64,000 nucleotides of DNA. It comes from JBHHZI01 sp046757965 (lineage in GTDB: Bacteria; Acidobacteriota; Polarisedimenticolia; SMYD01). The position numbers were made by a program, and so were the translations under genes. Below the pieces are notes generated by a model. That model saw only the letters and a program-made list of their open reading frames with translations, was not told where the DNA came from and did no database searches. Positions 23,830 to 32,771 of the stretch are shown here, piece by piece (positions within the stretch are counted from its first letter, which is position 1; the number at the start of each line of letters is the position of its first letter). The DNA lies in contig JBHHZI010000002.1 of NCBI GenBank assembly GCA_046757965.1, positions 1 to 64,000 on the forward strand. Direction: 5' to 3'.

Positions 23830-24162
23830 GTTCTCTCCGGACGATCGTGCGGGACGGATAAGAGGCCATCAGGCTAGAGGCCGGGGTGGGTGCTGTCAAC
23901 GGCACCTCCTTGGACCGGTTACGGCGTTTTACCCGGTTTACAAGACTTTACAGGCACGAGGGACGCGCTGGCCGGACGCTGTTGTAACGTTCGCCGGCAC
24001 CGACCCGGTCCGACCTGGGCTGTAGTAAAGTGTTGCGCTGAAATGGCGTTAGTCCGTCGTTGCGCGCCCGTGGGTCGGGTGGGCGTCTGACGTGCCGGTC
24101 ACGCGCGCCCGCGCAGGCGCGACCGGCGGGGTCCGGAGATCCGAGACGGAGAGGTGAGAGGA
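23830..24162. other. Divergent intergenic region (333 bp) between TRAP genes and the 13-gene operon
   Basis: No gene is seen. The region must carry promoters for the TAXI receptor (minus) and for the long operon beginning at 24163 (plus). It holds the phased TTTAC repeat array near its left third. The segment TGTAGTAAAGT (about 24021-24031) resembles a -10 element for the plus strand without an obvious -35. The last 60 bp are very GC-rich before the GGAGAGG ribosome site. Confidence 0.5.
23918..23951. promoter_or_regulatory. Phased direct repeats (G/T)TTAC x4
   Basis: Pentamers GTTAC (23918), TTTAC (23928), TTTAC (23937) and TTTAC (23947) recur with steps of 10, 9 and 10 bp, about one helical turn, in an otherwise GC-rich spacer. 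Direct repeats with this phasing are typical binding sites for OmpR-class response regulators or other tandem-binding activators. The array is about 90-120 bp upstream of the TAXI receptor start and 212-245 bp upstream of the 13-gene operon. Confidence 0.45.
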
Positions 24163-26376
24163 ATGAAGAGAGTGTCTTGCGTGGCAACGGCAGTCCGCTG
24201 CGTTGTCGTGGCCGGTCTTCTTCTGGTGTCCGGGGCCATCACGCCCGCGTCCGACTGGCCGAACTGGAGAGGGCCGCACCTGGATGGCGTTTCTGACGAG
24301 ACCGGTCTGATCTCGTCCTGGTCACCCGAGGGCGAGCATGTGCTGTGGCACGCTGATTTCGTCGGGCGTTCCACACCTGTGGTCGTCGATGGACGGGCCT
24401 GCGTCATCGGGCGCACGGGCGAGGGCATCACTCGACAGGAGATCGTCGCCTGCTACGACGCCGCGGACGGCACGCTGCTCTGGGAGTACCGGTTCGACGT
24501 CTATCACACGACGGTGCCCTTCAATCGGGTCGGCTGGGCCTCGCTGGTGGCCGACCCCGACACGGGCAATGTCTACGCCCACGGGGTGGCCGGCCAGCTC
24601 ATCGCATTCGCGCCGGACGGCGCGGTGGTCTGGTCGCACTTTCTGGCCGAGGAATTCGGACATCTCTCCGGCTACGGCGGCCGGACCCAGACGCCGATCA
24701 TCGTCCATGACCAGGTGCTGATCAGCTTCATCAGTGCGGGCTGGGGCGACCAGGCGGCCCCACGCCACCGGTACTTCAGCTTCGACAAGCGCACCGGCGA
24801 TCTGGTCTGGTCCGCCACGCCGGGGACCATGCCCTTCGACTTCAATACCCAGTCGATGCCGGTCCTGGCGACCATCAAGGGACGGGAGATGATCGTCACC
24901 GGCAACGGCGATGGCAGGATCTACGCCCTGGATGCCGTCACCGGCGACAAGATCTGGGAGTTTGCCCTCGGCAAGCGCGGGCTCAACAGCACGGTGCTGG
25001 TGCACGGCGACCGGGTCTATGCCGGGCACAGCGAGGAGAACATCGACGATTCCGTCATGGGCCGGCTGGTCTGCATCGATGCGACCGGCCACGGTGACGT
25101 GACGCGCAGCCACGAGGTCTGGCGCATCGACGAGCTGATGGAAGGATTTCCGTCTCCGATCTACAAGAACGGGCGCCTCTACGTCGTGGACAACTCGGCC
25201 AACCTGCACAGCATCGACGCGGCCACCGGGAAGGAGTTCTGGACCACCAGTCTGGGCACGGTGGGCAAGGGGTCGCCGGTGTGGGCCGATGGCAAGATCT
25301 ACGTGACAGAGGTGAACGGCCGCTTCCACATCCTGCGGCCCGGACCCGATGGCGTCGAGAAACTCGATGACGATTTCATCGGCGTGCCCGGCGGCAGGCA
25401 CGCCGAGATCTACGGATCCCCCGCCATCGCCCATGGCCGCATCTACTTCGCCACCGAGAACGGTGTGTACTGTCTGGGCACCCAGAATCATCCCGTTGAG
25501 AACTCTCCCCGGCGCACCGCGCGCGTGGCCCGGTTTGCCGGAACCGGTGACCCGGCGGTGGTCCAGGTGGTGCCGGCCGAGATCCTGATCCATCCGGGGG
25601 AGACCATCGACCTGGGGGTTCGCGTGCTGGACAGGGCGGGCCATCCGCTGCCGGCCGGCAAGGTGAACTGGAGTCTCGACGGTGTCAAGGGGCGCGTCGG
25701 TGCCGACGGCCGGTTCACGGCCGATGCCGGCGTGAAGACCCAGACGGGAGCCGTCGCCGCCCGGGTGGGAGAGATCTCCGGCAAGAGCCGGGTCCGTGTG
25801 ATCAGTCCCTTGCCCTGGCAGATCGATTTCGACACCCTGGATGTGGGAGTCACACCGGCCACCTGGATCGGCGCGAAGGGCAAGTTCGTGGTCTTCGACC
25901 TCGACGGGAACAAGGTGCTGCGCAAGGCGCCGCGGGCTCGCGGGCTCAACCGCAGCGCTCTGTACATGGGGCCGACCGAGCTGACCGGCTACACGATCGC
26001 CGCCGATGTGAGGGGCAGCCGGCAAGGCCGGCGGTTTGCCGATGTCGGGGTCATCAACGCCGGCTACACACTGGATCTGCAGGGGGCCCACCAGAAGATC
26101 CAGGTCCGCTCGTGGGCGTCGGTCCTGCGCATGGCGAAGGAGGTGAAGTTCTCCTGGCAACCGGACACGTGGTACCGGATGAAGCTGCGTGTCGACAGGC
26201 ACGACGGCAAGGCGCTGGTGCGGGGCAAGGTCTGGCCCCGGGACGCGGCCGAGCCGGCCGAATGGACGATCTCTGTGGATGACCCGGTACCGGTGGAGAG
26301 TGGCAGTCCGGGCCTTGTGGCCTACACGCCGGTGGATGCGTACTACGACAACATTTCCGTGACGGTGAACCCTTGA
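24163..26376 (+). CDS. Exported PQQ-like beta-propeller protein with C-terminal laminin-G/DUF1080-like part
   Basis: A 737-aa secreted protein and first gene of the 13-gene operon. ATG at 24163 is preferred (GGAGAGG about 8 nt upstream) over GTG 24154. After a signal peptide, residues about 35-450 form a quinoprotein-type propeller (PNWRGPHLDGVS opening, repeats of the GKxFWTTSLG / GxLLWEYRF type) like BamB and the many PQQ-like proteins of Planctomycetota and Acidobacteriota. Residues about 465-560 look like an Ig-type segment, and the rest like a concanavalin/DUF1080-like domain (DADVRG-like strand ADVRGSRQGRRFADVG, DTWYRMKLRVDRHDGKALVRGKVW, AYYDNISV). No cofactor is proven; propellers like this may bind no PQQ. 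It overlaps the next gene by 4 nt. Possibly a cell-surface sensor or scaffold for the pathway product. Confidence 0.85.
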   Translation: MKRVSCVATAVRCVVVAGLLLVSGAITPASDWPNWRGPHLDGVSDETGLISSWSPEGEHVLWHADFVGRSTPVVVDGRACVIGRTGEGITRQEIVACYDAADGTLLWEYRFDVYHTTVPFNRVGWASLVADPDTGNVYAHGVAGQLIAFAPDGAVVWSHFLAEEFGHLSGYGGRTQTPIIVHDQVLISFISAGWGDQAAPRHRYFSFDKRTGDLVWSATPGTMPFDFNTQSMPVLATIKGREMIVTGNGDGRIYALDAVTGDKIWEFALGKRGLNSTVLVHGDRVYAGHSEENIDDSVMGRLVCIDATGHGDVTRSHEVWRIDELMEGFPSPIYKNGRLYVVDNSANLHSIDAATGKEFWTTSLGTVGKGSPVWADGKIYVTEVNGRFHILRPGPDGVEKLDDDFIGVPGGRHAEIYGSPAIAHGRIYFATENGVYCLGTQNHPVENSPRRTARVARFAGTGDPAVVQVVPAEILIHPGETIDLGVRVLDRAGHPLPAGKVNWSLDGVKGRVGADGRFTADAGVKTQTGAVAARVGEISGKSRVRVISPLPWQIDFDTLDVGVTPATWIGAKGKFVVFDLDGNKVLRKAPRARGLNRSALYMGPTELTGYTIAADVRGSRQGRRFADVGVINAGYTLDLQGAHQKIQVRSWASVLRMAKEVKFSWQPDTWYRMKLRVDRHDGKALVRGKVWPRDAAEPAEWTISVDDPVPVESGSPGLVAYTPVDAYYDNISVTVNP

Positions 26377-27848
26377 AGACAACGCAGATCGCACTGGCGG
26401 CGGTGACCATCGTGATGGCGGGCGGCATCCTGGCGCCCGCGGGGCAGGCCGGAGAGACGGCCGTGATGTTCGGCAACACGCCACAGCGCAACATGGTCTC
26501 AGCGGAGACCGGTCTCCCCGATCACTGGAACGTCGAATCCGGCGCCAACATCCTGTGGTCGGCGGAACTCGGCTCCCAGACCTACGCCGGGCCGGTGGTC
26601 TCCGACGGCCGGGTCTATGTCGGGACCAACAACCAGCGGCTGTACAATCCGAAGCTGAAGGGCGATCGGGGCAACATCATCGCCTTCGATGCGGCCACCG
26701 GGAAACTCATCTGGCAGGCGGCCCATGCCAAGCTCGGGGCCGGGCGCGTCAATGACTGGCCCCTGCAGGGCATCTGTTCCACGCCGGCGGTCGATGGCAA
26801 CCGCATCTACTATGTCTCCAATCGCGCCGAGGTGGTCTGCGCCGACACCGAGGGGTTTCGCGATGGTGAGAACGACGGACCGTTCACGTCCGAGACGGCG
26901 AAGGACGACATCGATGAGGATGTTGTCTGGAAGCTGGACATGATCGGTGAGCTGGATGTCTTCCCCCACAACCTGGCCGCCGGCAGCCCGCTGATCGTCG
27001 GGGACATGCTCTACACCATCACCGGCCAGGGGGTCGACGAGGGGCACGTGAACATCCCGTTCCCCACAGCGCCCAGTTTTCTGGCCATCAACCGGAACAC
27101 CGGCAAGGTCGTGTGGGAAAGCTCCGCCCCCGGCGACGAGGTGCTGCACGGCAGCTGGTCGAACCCGTCGTATGCGGTGGTCAACGGCAAGCCCCAGGTG
27201 CTGTTTCCCGGTGGCAACGGCTGGCTGTACGCGTTCGAGCCTTCGACCGGCAAGCTCATCTGGAAGTTCGATCTCAACCCGAAGGACTCGGTCTGGGAAC
27301 TGGGCGGCTCGGGCACGCGCAACAACGTCATCTCCACCGCGGTCGTCGTGGACGGTGTGGCCTACATCGGTGTCGGTCAGGATCCGGAACATGGCGAGGC
27401 TCCGGGCAACTTCTGGGCCATCGATGCCACCCAGGAGGGCGATGTCACCGGGAAGGGGATGGTCTGGCACCGGGGCGGCGAGGACTTCCACCGGACCCTG
27501 TCGACCGCCTCGGTATCCGATGGCCTTCTCTACATCGCCGATCTGAGTGGGTTCGTCTACTGCCTGGATGCGAAGACGGGTGAGCTCTACTGGAAGTACG
27601 ACGCGTTCGCCGCCATCTGGGGCTCGACGTTCGTCGCTGACGGCAAGGTCTACATCGGGGACGAGGATGGCGACATCGCGGTCTTGAAGGCGGGCAAGAA
27701 ACTCGAGCTGATCAACGAGATGAACATGGGCACGGCGGTCTACACGACGCCGGTGGCTCACGACGGTGTCCTCTACGTGGCGAGCCGCAACCGGCTGTTC
27801 GCCATTGCCGCCGGCCACGATGCAGAGAAGGGTGCCGGCGGCTCGTGA
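26373..27848 (+). CDS. Exported PQQ-like beta-propeller protein
   Basis: A 491-aa secreted propeller starting at TTG 26373 (TTGA overlap with the previous stop), with a clear signal peptide (IALAAVTIVMAGGILAPAGQAG). PQQ-type repeats cover the whole mature protein, for example GNIIAFDAATGKLIWQAA, SFLAINRNTGKVVWESS, WLYAFEPSTGKLIWKFDL and FVYCLDAKTGELYWKYD. The Trp-docking residue of each blade is present. The opening (MFGNTPQRNMVSAETGLP) is typical of the planctomycete-type BamB-like family. It overlaps the next gene (GTGA at 27845). The role is unknown; it may form a complex with the first-gene product. Confidence 0.85.
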   Translation: MKTTQIALAAVTIVMAGGILAPAGQAGETAVMFGNTPQRNMVSAETGLPDHWNVESGANILWSAELGSQTYAGPVVSDGRVYVGTNNQRLYNPKLKGDRGNIIAFDAATGKLIWQAAHAKLGAGRVNDWPLQGICSTPAVDGNRIYYVSNRAEVVCADTEGFRDGENDGPFTSETAKDDIDEDVVWKLDMIGELDVFPHNLAAGSPLIVGDMLYTITGQGVDEGHVNIPFPTAPSFLAINRNTGKVVWESSAPGDEVLHGSWSNPSYAVVNGKPQVLFPGGNGWLYAFEPSTGKLIWKFDLNPKDSVWELGGSGTRNNVISTAVVVDGVAYIGVGQDPEHGEAPGNFWAIDATQEGDVTGKGMVWHRGGEDFHRTLSTASVSDGLLYIADLSGFVYCLDAKTGELYWKYDAFAAIWGSTFVADGKVYIGDEDGDIAVLKAGKKLELINEMNMGTAVYTTPVAHDGVLYVASRNRLFAIAAGHDAEKGAGGS

Positions 27849-28963
27849 CCATGACGCCAGACGGCGGCACACGGAACGCAGGCCGCGATTCCGGCATGGC
27901 GGCCCGGGTCGCGGAGGCGCGGGCGCGCGTCGACGCTCATGTGCGGGACATCGTGCAGTGGCATTTCGATCCGGCGACCGGCTGTCCGTTCTGGCTCGAG
28001 CGCGCGAAGAGTCTGGACTTCGATCCCCGCGAGCAGGTGAAGGGCTACGCGGACCTCGCACTGTTCGGTCATTTTCAGGACGAATGGCTGCGCGGTGGTC
28101 CGGTGCGGCGCTGGGTCCCGCAGGGGCTGGCCGACCGTCCGGTTTACGTGTTCGAGACCGGCGGCTCCACCGGCGTGCCGAAATCACGCATCAACATCGA
28201 GGACTTCAACAGGGACTACGAGATCTTCGGCGATGCCCTCTCCGACGACGGTTTCCCGCCGGGCAGCGACTGGCTGATGCTCGGGCCCACCGGCCCCCGC
28301 CGCCTGCGGCTGGCGGTGGAGCACCTGGCCCACCACCGGGGAGGGATCTGCTTCTTCGTCGATCTCGATCCCCGCTGGGTGAGCAAGCTGGTCCGCGCCC
28401 GCCGGTTCGCGGAGATGGAGGCGTACAGGAACCACGTCATCGATCAGGCTCTCACGGTGCTCAGGGCGCACGATTCCATCCGGTGTCTGTTCACCACGCC
28501 GAAGCTGCTGTCGGCCCTGTGCGAGAAGATCTCCATCGAGAAGGCGGGTATCACGGGTGTGTTCTGCGGCGGCACCGAGATGACCGCCCAGTTCAACCGG
28601 CTGGTGCGGGAGGAGCTGGCGCCGGGCGTCGATTTCGTGCCGACCTACGGCAACACCCTCATGGGCCTGGCGATGCCGGGGCCGTTCGACCCCGCCGATG
28701 ACTACGCCATCACCTACTACCCGCCCGTGCCACGAGCGGTGTTCGAGCTGGTCGATCCCGACAACCCGGCCGTGTCGGTCGACTACGGGGAGACGGGCCG
28801 CGTGATGCTGACGACCTTGACCCGCGAGTTCTTCATGCCGCGCTTTCTCGAGCGGGATGAGGGGGTCCGTGCCCGCCCGTGCGAGAGATTCCCGTGGGAC
28901 GGGGTCACCAATCTCGGCCTCCTGTCGTCCCTGCAGGCGTCGGTGGCGGTCGGGGTGTACTGA
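27845..28963 (+). CDS. LuxE/PaaK/EhpF-like adenylate-forming acyl-activating enzyme
   Basis: A 372-aa ANL-superfamily protein. The P-loop motif VFETGGSTGVPKSR lies at 103-115, FVPTYGNTLMGLA is the A5-like aromatic/acidic loop, and DYGETGRVMLTT is the A7-like Asp region. The length equals LuxE (acyl-protein synthetase) and EhpF (phenazine acid-activating enzyme) and is shorter than PaaK or acyl-CoA ligases, so the usual C-terminal lid domain seems reduced or missing. Known relatives adenylate a carboxylic acid and pass the acyl group to a partner reductase rather than to CoA. The next gene encodes just such a reductase and overlaps it (TGATG). I infer activation of a carboxylic acid for reduction; the acid is unknown. 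Confidence 0.75.
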   Translation: MTMTPDGGTRNAGRDSGMAARVAEARARVDAHVRDIVQWHFDPATGCPFWLERAKSLDFDPREQVKGYADLALFGHFQDEWLRGGPVRRWVPQGLADRPVYVFETGGSTGVPKSRINIEDFNRDYEIFGDALSDDGFPPGSDWLMLGPTGPRRLRLAVEHLAHHRGGICFFVDLDPRWVSKLVRARRFAEMEAYRNHVIDQALTVLRAHDSIRCLFTTPKLLSALCEKISIEKAGITGVFCGGTEMTAQFNRLVREELAPGVDFVPTYGNTLMGLAMPGPFDPADDYAITYYPPVPRAVFELVDPDNPAVSVDYGETGRVMLTTLTREFFMPRFLERDEGVRARPCERFPWDGVTNLGLLSSLQASVAVGVY

Positions 28964-30414
28964 TGCTCCACCTGCCGGTGCTGCGGGCCGGCCGCCCATA
29001 CCGCAGTCTTGACACCATCACCCTGACGGACGTGCGCAGCGGGGAGCCGGTCGCCACGGTCAGCCAGGCCGGCGCCGCCATGATCGCCCATGACATGGCG
29101 GGCGGACACGCACGGCGCCGTCGGCTCCAGGAGATCGGCAGCGCCGCCCGGCTGGACATCTGCAGGAAAGCCGCGGGCCTGTTCATCGGCGAGTCTCTGC
29201 CCGCCGGCGACCGTGTCCAGTCTCCCGCAGACTACGTCGCCTGCCTGTCGGCAACCACCGGCATGCCGGAGGCGCTGTGCCGGGCCAACATGAAGAAGAT
29301 CCATTTCGTCCTGGACCGCATGGATGTGGTGCTGGCCGGCCTGACCCGCGGTCTGGATCTGGACATCGTCGATGCCGGGCACGGCGTGATGGCCGGCCGG
29401 CCGGTCGCATACGTCTGTGAGGCGGACCGCCTCGGGGCCGTCCTGCCGAGCAACTCGCCCGGGGTGCATTCTCTCTGGATCCCGGCCGTCGCGCTGGGCG
29501 TGCCGGTCGTCCTGCGCCCGGGGAGTCGCGAACCCTGGACACCCGTTCGCATTGCACAGGCGCTGATCGCTGCGGGGCTGCCCCCGGAGGCCATCAGCTT
29601 CTACCCCGGCGGCCATGACGGCGCCACCGAGATCGTGCTGAGAAGTGAGCGGTCCATGGTCTTCGGGGACGAATCGACGGTTCTTCCGTGGGTCTCGGAT
29701 CCGCGCGTACAGATTCACGGGCCCGGCTGGAGCAAGGTCCTCCTCGCCGATGCCGCCGCCTCCTCCTCGCGCGACCATCTCGACCTGATGGTCACCAGCA
29801 TCGCCGCCAACGGGGGTCGCTCGTGCATCAACGCCTCCGGCGTCTGGACGACCTCCGGAGGGGAGGCTCTGGCCGACGCCCTGGCCGGGCGATTGGCCAG
29901 GATGAGCGCCCGACCGCTCGACGATCCCGAGGCGAGCCTGGCCGCGTTCTCCGACCCGGACGTGGCGTCACGCATCGATCAGTTCATCGAGCAGCGCCTG
30001 GCGGTGCCGGGGGCCCGGGACATCACGGCGGAGGTGCGCGGCACACCGCGCCGGGCCCGGGTCGACGGGTGCACGTTCCTGCTGCCGACGATCATTCACG
30101 TCACCGAGCCGGATCACCCGCTGGCGGCGGCGGAGTTCCTGTTCCCGTTCGCGGCGGTGGTGGAGCGACCCCGGGAGTCGATGCTGAGCGCCCTCGGGCC
30201 CACCCTGGTCTGCACGGCGATCACGGGCGACCCAGCTCTTGCGCGCGAGCTGATGGACTGCGGCTCGATCGAGCGTCTCAACCTGGGGCCGATCCCGACG
30301 ACCCAGGTGTCGTGGGACCAGCCTCACGAGGGCAACCTGTTCGAGCATCTGTTCCGGCAGCGGGCGTTCTGCGCGGCGAGAAACGGGCGGCCGGCGGGGA
30401 CCGGGGCGGCCTGA
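28963..30414 (+). CDS. Aldehyde dehydrogenase-fold acyl reductase (LuxC/EhpG-like role)
   Basis: A 483-aa protein of the aldehyde dehydrogenase superfamily. ATG 28963 overlaps the previous stop (TGATG) and is preferred over an in-frame extension to 28879. The catalytic Cys is C288 in NGGRSCINASGVW, the oxyanion Asn is N164 in VLPSNSPGVHSLW, and VVLRPGSREPW occupies the cofactor-binding position where Lys is usual in NAD enzymes. The canonical Glu general base region is not evident, which suits an acylating reductase. Acting after the LuxE/EhpF-like enzyme, it would reduce an acyl-adenylate or acyl-thioester to the aldehyde, as LuxC does after LuxE. The size matches LuxC (about 480 aa). Confidence 0.78.
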   Translation: MLHLPVLRAGRPYRSLDTITLTDVRSGEPVATVSQAGAAMIAHDMAGGHARRRRLQEIGSAARLDICRKAAGLFIGESLPAGDRVQSPADYVACLSATTGMPEALCRANMKKIHFVLDRMDVVLAGLTRGLDLDIVDAGHGVMAGRPVAYVCEADRLGAVLPSNSPGVHSLWIPAVALGVPVVLRPGSREPWTPVRIAQALIAAGLPPEAISFYPGGHDGATEIVLRSERSMVFGDESTVLPWVSDPRVQIHGPGWSKVLLADAAASSSRDHLDLMVTSIAANGGRSCINASGVWTTSGGEALADALAGRLARMSARPLDDPEASLAAFSDPDVASRIDQFIEQRLAVPGARDITAEVRGTPRRARVDGCTFLLPTIIHVTEPDHPLAAAEFLFPFAAVVERPRESMLSALGPTLVCTAITGDPALARELMDCGSIERLNLGPIPTTQVSWDQPHEGNLFEHLFRQRAFCAARNGRPAGTGAA

Positions 30415-30415
30415 C

Positions 30416-31612
30416 ATGGGCCATGATCCTCGCCTACCGGTCGTGTCCCGACCGGGGCCGGATGGAATCTTTCCGGTGCCGGCCGGCGTCTCCTGGGAGG
30501 CCCATGTCGGTCCGACGCGCGTCCTGGCCGGATGTGGTGCCCTCGAGCGGCTGGGGAGTCTGGCGCGGGATCTCGGGGGCAAGCGCGTCCTCGTGGTGAC
30601 CGATGCCGGTCTGCGGCGGGCCGGACACGTGGAGCGCGGCGTGGCGTCGCTGAGGGCGGCCCGGGTCACGCCCGTGGTGTTCGATGGGGTGCAGGAGAAC
30701 CCGACCTCGACGCAGGTGGACGCCGGCACGGCGTTCGCGCGCGATCACGACATCGATCTGATCGTCGGGCTCGGAGGCGGCAGTTCGATGGACACGGCCA
30801 AGGGCATCAACTTCATCCTCACCAACGGCGGCACCATGGCCGACTACCGGGGACGCGGAAAGGCGAGCCAGGCCATGCTCGGCTCCATCGGTGTGCCGAC
30901 CACTGCCGGCACGGGAAGCGATGCCCAGTCGTATGCGCTGATCTCTGATCCGGTGACCCGTGTGAAGATGGCGTGCGGGGATCCCAAGGCCCGCTTCACG
31001 GCGGTGATTCTCGATCCGGCGCTCTCGCTCACCCAGCCGGAGCACACCACGGCGGTCACGGCCCTGGATGCCATCGGCCACGCCGTGGAGACGTTCGTGA
31101 CCAGGAGTCGAACTCCCGTGTCGAGTCTCTACGCGCGGGAATCCTGGCGTCTGCTGTCGAGCCACCTGCCGCGGGTGCTCGCCACCCCTGCCGATCTCGA
31201 CGCCCGTGCGGCCATGTTGTGGGGTGCCCACCTGGCCGGGGCCGCCATCGAGGCCTCAATGCTCGGCGCCGCGCACGCCTGCGCCAACCCGCTGACCTCC
31301 CGGTGCCGGCTGGAGCACGGCGTGGCCGTGGCCCTGATGCTGCCGCACGTCGTCTCGTTCAACCGGCCGGCCGTTGGCGCCGAGTACGGCGAATTGATGT
31401 CGATCATCGGTGCGGTCGGAGACGACTTGGCGGAGCGCATCGTGCTCCTGCGCGGCGCGGCAGGCCTGCCGGGTCGGCTGCGAGATTGCGGGGTGACCGA
31501 GGCGGACCTGCAGCCGATGGCCGGCGAGGCGGCCGCGCAATGGACGGGTCAGCACAACCCGGTGGAATTGACCGTGGACGCGGCGCGGAAGCTCTATGAC
31601 GCCGCGTACTGA
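30416..31612 (+). CDS. Iron-containing (group III) alcohol dehydrogenase
   Basis: A 398-aa NAD(P)-dependent Fe-ADH. The nucleotide loop GLGGGSSMDTAKG lies at 118-130, and PTTAGTGSDA is the second substrate/cofactor loop. The four metal ligands are in place: D218 and H222 (TALDAIGHAVE), H287 (GAAHACANPL) and H301 (LEHGVAVALMLPH), with the 14-residue spacing between the last two as in FucO. It starts 1 nt after the reductase stop and overlaps the next gene by 17 nt. In this setting it most simply reduces the aldehyde made by the preceding enzymes to an alcohol, or runs the reverse. The unusual N-terminal 25 residues before the domain are not recognised. Confidence 0.9.
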   Translation: MGHDPRLPVVSRPGPDGIFPVPAGVSWEAHVGPTRVLAGCGALERLGSLARDLGGKRVLVVTDAGLRRAGHVERGVASLRAARVTPVVFDGVQENPTSTQVDAGTAFARDHDIDLIVGLGGGSSMDTAKGINFILTNGGTMADYRGRGKASQAMLGSIGVPTTAGTGSDAQSYALISDPVTRVKMACGDPKARFTAVILDPALSLTQPEHTTAVTALDAIGHAVETFVTRSRTPVSSLYARESWRLLSSHLPRVLATPADLDARAAMLWGAHLAGAAIEASMLGAAHACANPLTSRCRLEHGVAVALMLPHVVSFNRPAVGAEYGELMSIIGAVGDDLAERIVLLRGAAGLPGRLRDCGVTEADLQPMAGEAAAQWTGQHNPVELTVDAARKLYDAAY

Positions 31613-32771
31613 ACCGGACCGCCGGGGTGTGGTCGCCGCCGCGTGTGGCCTGCTGGCGTGCGGCCTCGCCGGACCGGCGCCGGCAGGGGACTGGACGACC
31701 TTCCGGGGGAACGCCCGCCTGACCGGGCAGGCCAGCGGGATGCTTCCCGAGGACCCCGCGGTGCTGTGGACGTTCGAGAGCGAGGACGGCTTCGCCTCCA
31801 CCGCCGCCATCGAGAAGGATGTGGTGTACGCGGCCTCTCTCGACGGCCGGCTCCGGGCCCTGCGCCTCGCCACCGGCAAGGTTCTCTGGACCCACGATGT
31901 GGGCACGGAGATCAAGTCGTCGCCGGCCGTGCGGGACGGCACGGTCTACTTCGGTGACGAGGACGGTGTGGTGCACGCCCTCTCGGCGGCCGACGGCCGT
32001 TCGCTCTGGACCTACACCACCGGCTCGGCGGTCAGCTCCTCACCGAATTTTTCCGGCGAGGCGCTGCTCATCGGCTCGCAGGATAATTCCCTCTACAGCC
32101 TGGATCGCCGTGACGGAACTCTACGGTGGAAGCTCACGACCGGTTCGTATGTCTACGCGACGCCGGCGGTGGTCGCCGGGAACGATGCCGTGGCGATCCT
32201 GGCCGGGTGCGACGGGTTGCTGCGGTCGGTCCGCGTGCGTGACGGGGAGGAACTGGCCAGCGTCGAGGTCGGCGGATACGTCGGGGCCAGTCCGGCGGTC
32301 GACGGCTCGGTTGCCTTCGTCGGCACGTTCGAGAACCAGTTCGTGGCGGTGGATCTTTCCGCCTGGGCAGTGCTGTGGCGGTTCGAGGATCCCGAACGCA
32401 AGTTCCCGTTCTACTCGTCGGCGGCTGTCGCGAAGGACGTCGTCGTGGTTGGCGGCCGGGACAAGAAGATCCACGCGCTCGACCCGCTCACCGGAAAACC
32501 GCTCTGGGAGTACATGTCGAAGGCCCGGGTCGATTCCTCGCCCGTCATCCTGGGCCCGCGGGTCTTCGTCGGCACCATGGCCGGCGAGATCCTGGCCCTC
32601 GACCTGCACACGGGAAAGGTAAGGTGGCGATTCGACACGGGATCCGCTGTGCTCGCCTCGCCCAGTATTGCCTCCGACCGGCTTGTCATCGGCACGCTGG
32701 ACGGCGTGCTGTACTGCTTCGGTGCGCCGCCACCGGCGCCGGATGTTCCACCCACCTCGAGGACACCATGA
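31596..32771 (+). CDS. Exported PQQ-like beta-propeller protein (third in operon)
   Basis: A 391-aa protein. The N-terminus PRTEPDRRGVVAAACGLLACGLAGPAPAG has two arginines before the hydrophobic core, so Tat export is possible though the motif is imperfect. It has eight or so regular repeats of about 40 residues (LRALRLATGKVLWTHDVG, VHALSAADGRSLWTYTTG, LYSLDRRDGTLRWKLTTG, IHALDPLTGKPLWEYMSK, ILALDLHTGKVRWRFDTG), giving the cleanest propeller of the three. The closest known type is BamB/YVTN-PQQ-like; a redox cofactor is not demonstrated. It overlaps the alcohol dehydrogenase gene by 17 nt and the radical SAM gene by an ATGA junction. Confidence 0.87.
   Translation: MTPRTEPDRRGVVAAACGLLACGLAGPAPAGDWTTFRGNARLTGQASGMLPEDPAVLWTFESEDGFASTAAIEKDVVYAASLDGRLRALRLATGKVLWTHDVGTEIKSSPAVRDGTVYFGDEDGVVHALSAADGRSLWTYTTGSAVSSSPNFSGEALLIGSQDNSLYSLDRRDGTLRWKLTTGSYVYATPAVVAGNDAVAILAGCDGLLRSVRVRDGEELASVEVGGYVGASPAVDGSVAFVGTFENQFVAVDLSAWAVLWRFEDPERKFPFYSSAAVAKDVVVVGGRDKKIHALDPLTGKPLWEYMSKARVDSSPVILGPRVFVGTMAGEILALDLHTGKVRWRFDTGSAVLASPSIASDRLVIGTLDGVLYCFGAPPPAPDVPPTSRTP

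Noticed and set aside
24163..27848. Tandem propellers as classical PQQ alcohol dehydrogenases
   Set aside because: No Trp-docking/adjacent-cysteine disulfide ring or haem-binding CxxCH is seen, and sizes and openings fit the BamB-like/PQQ-like group instead.
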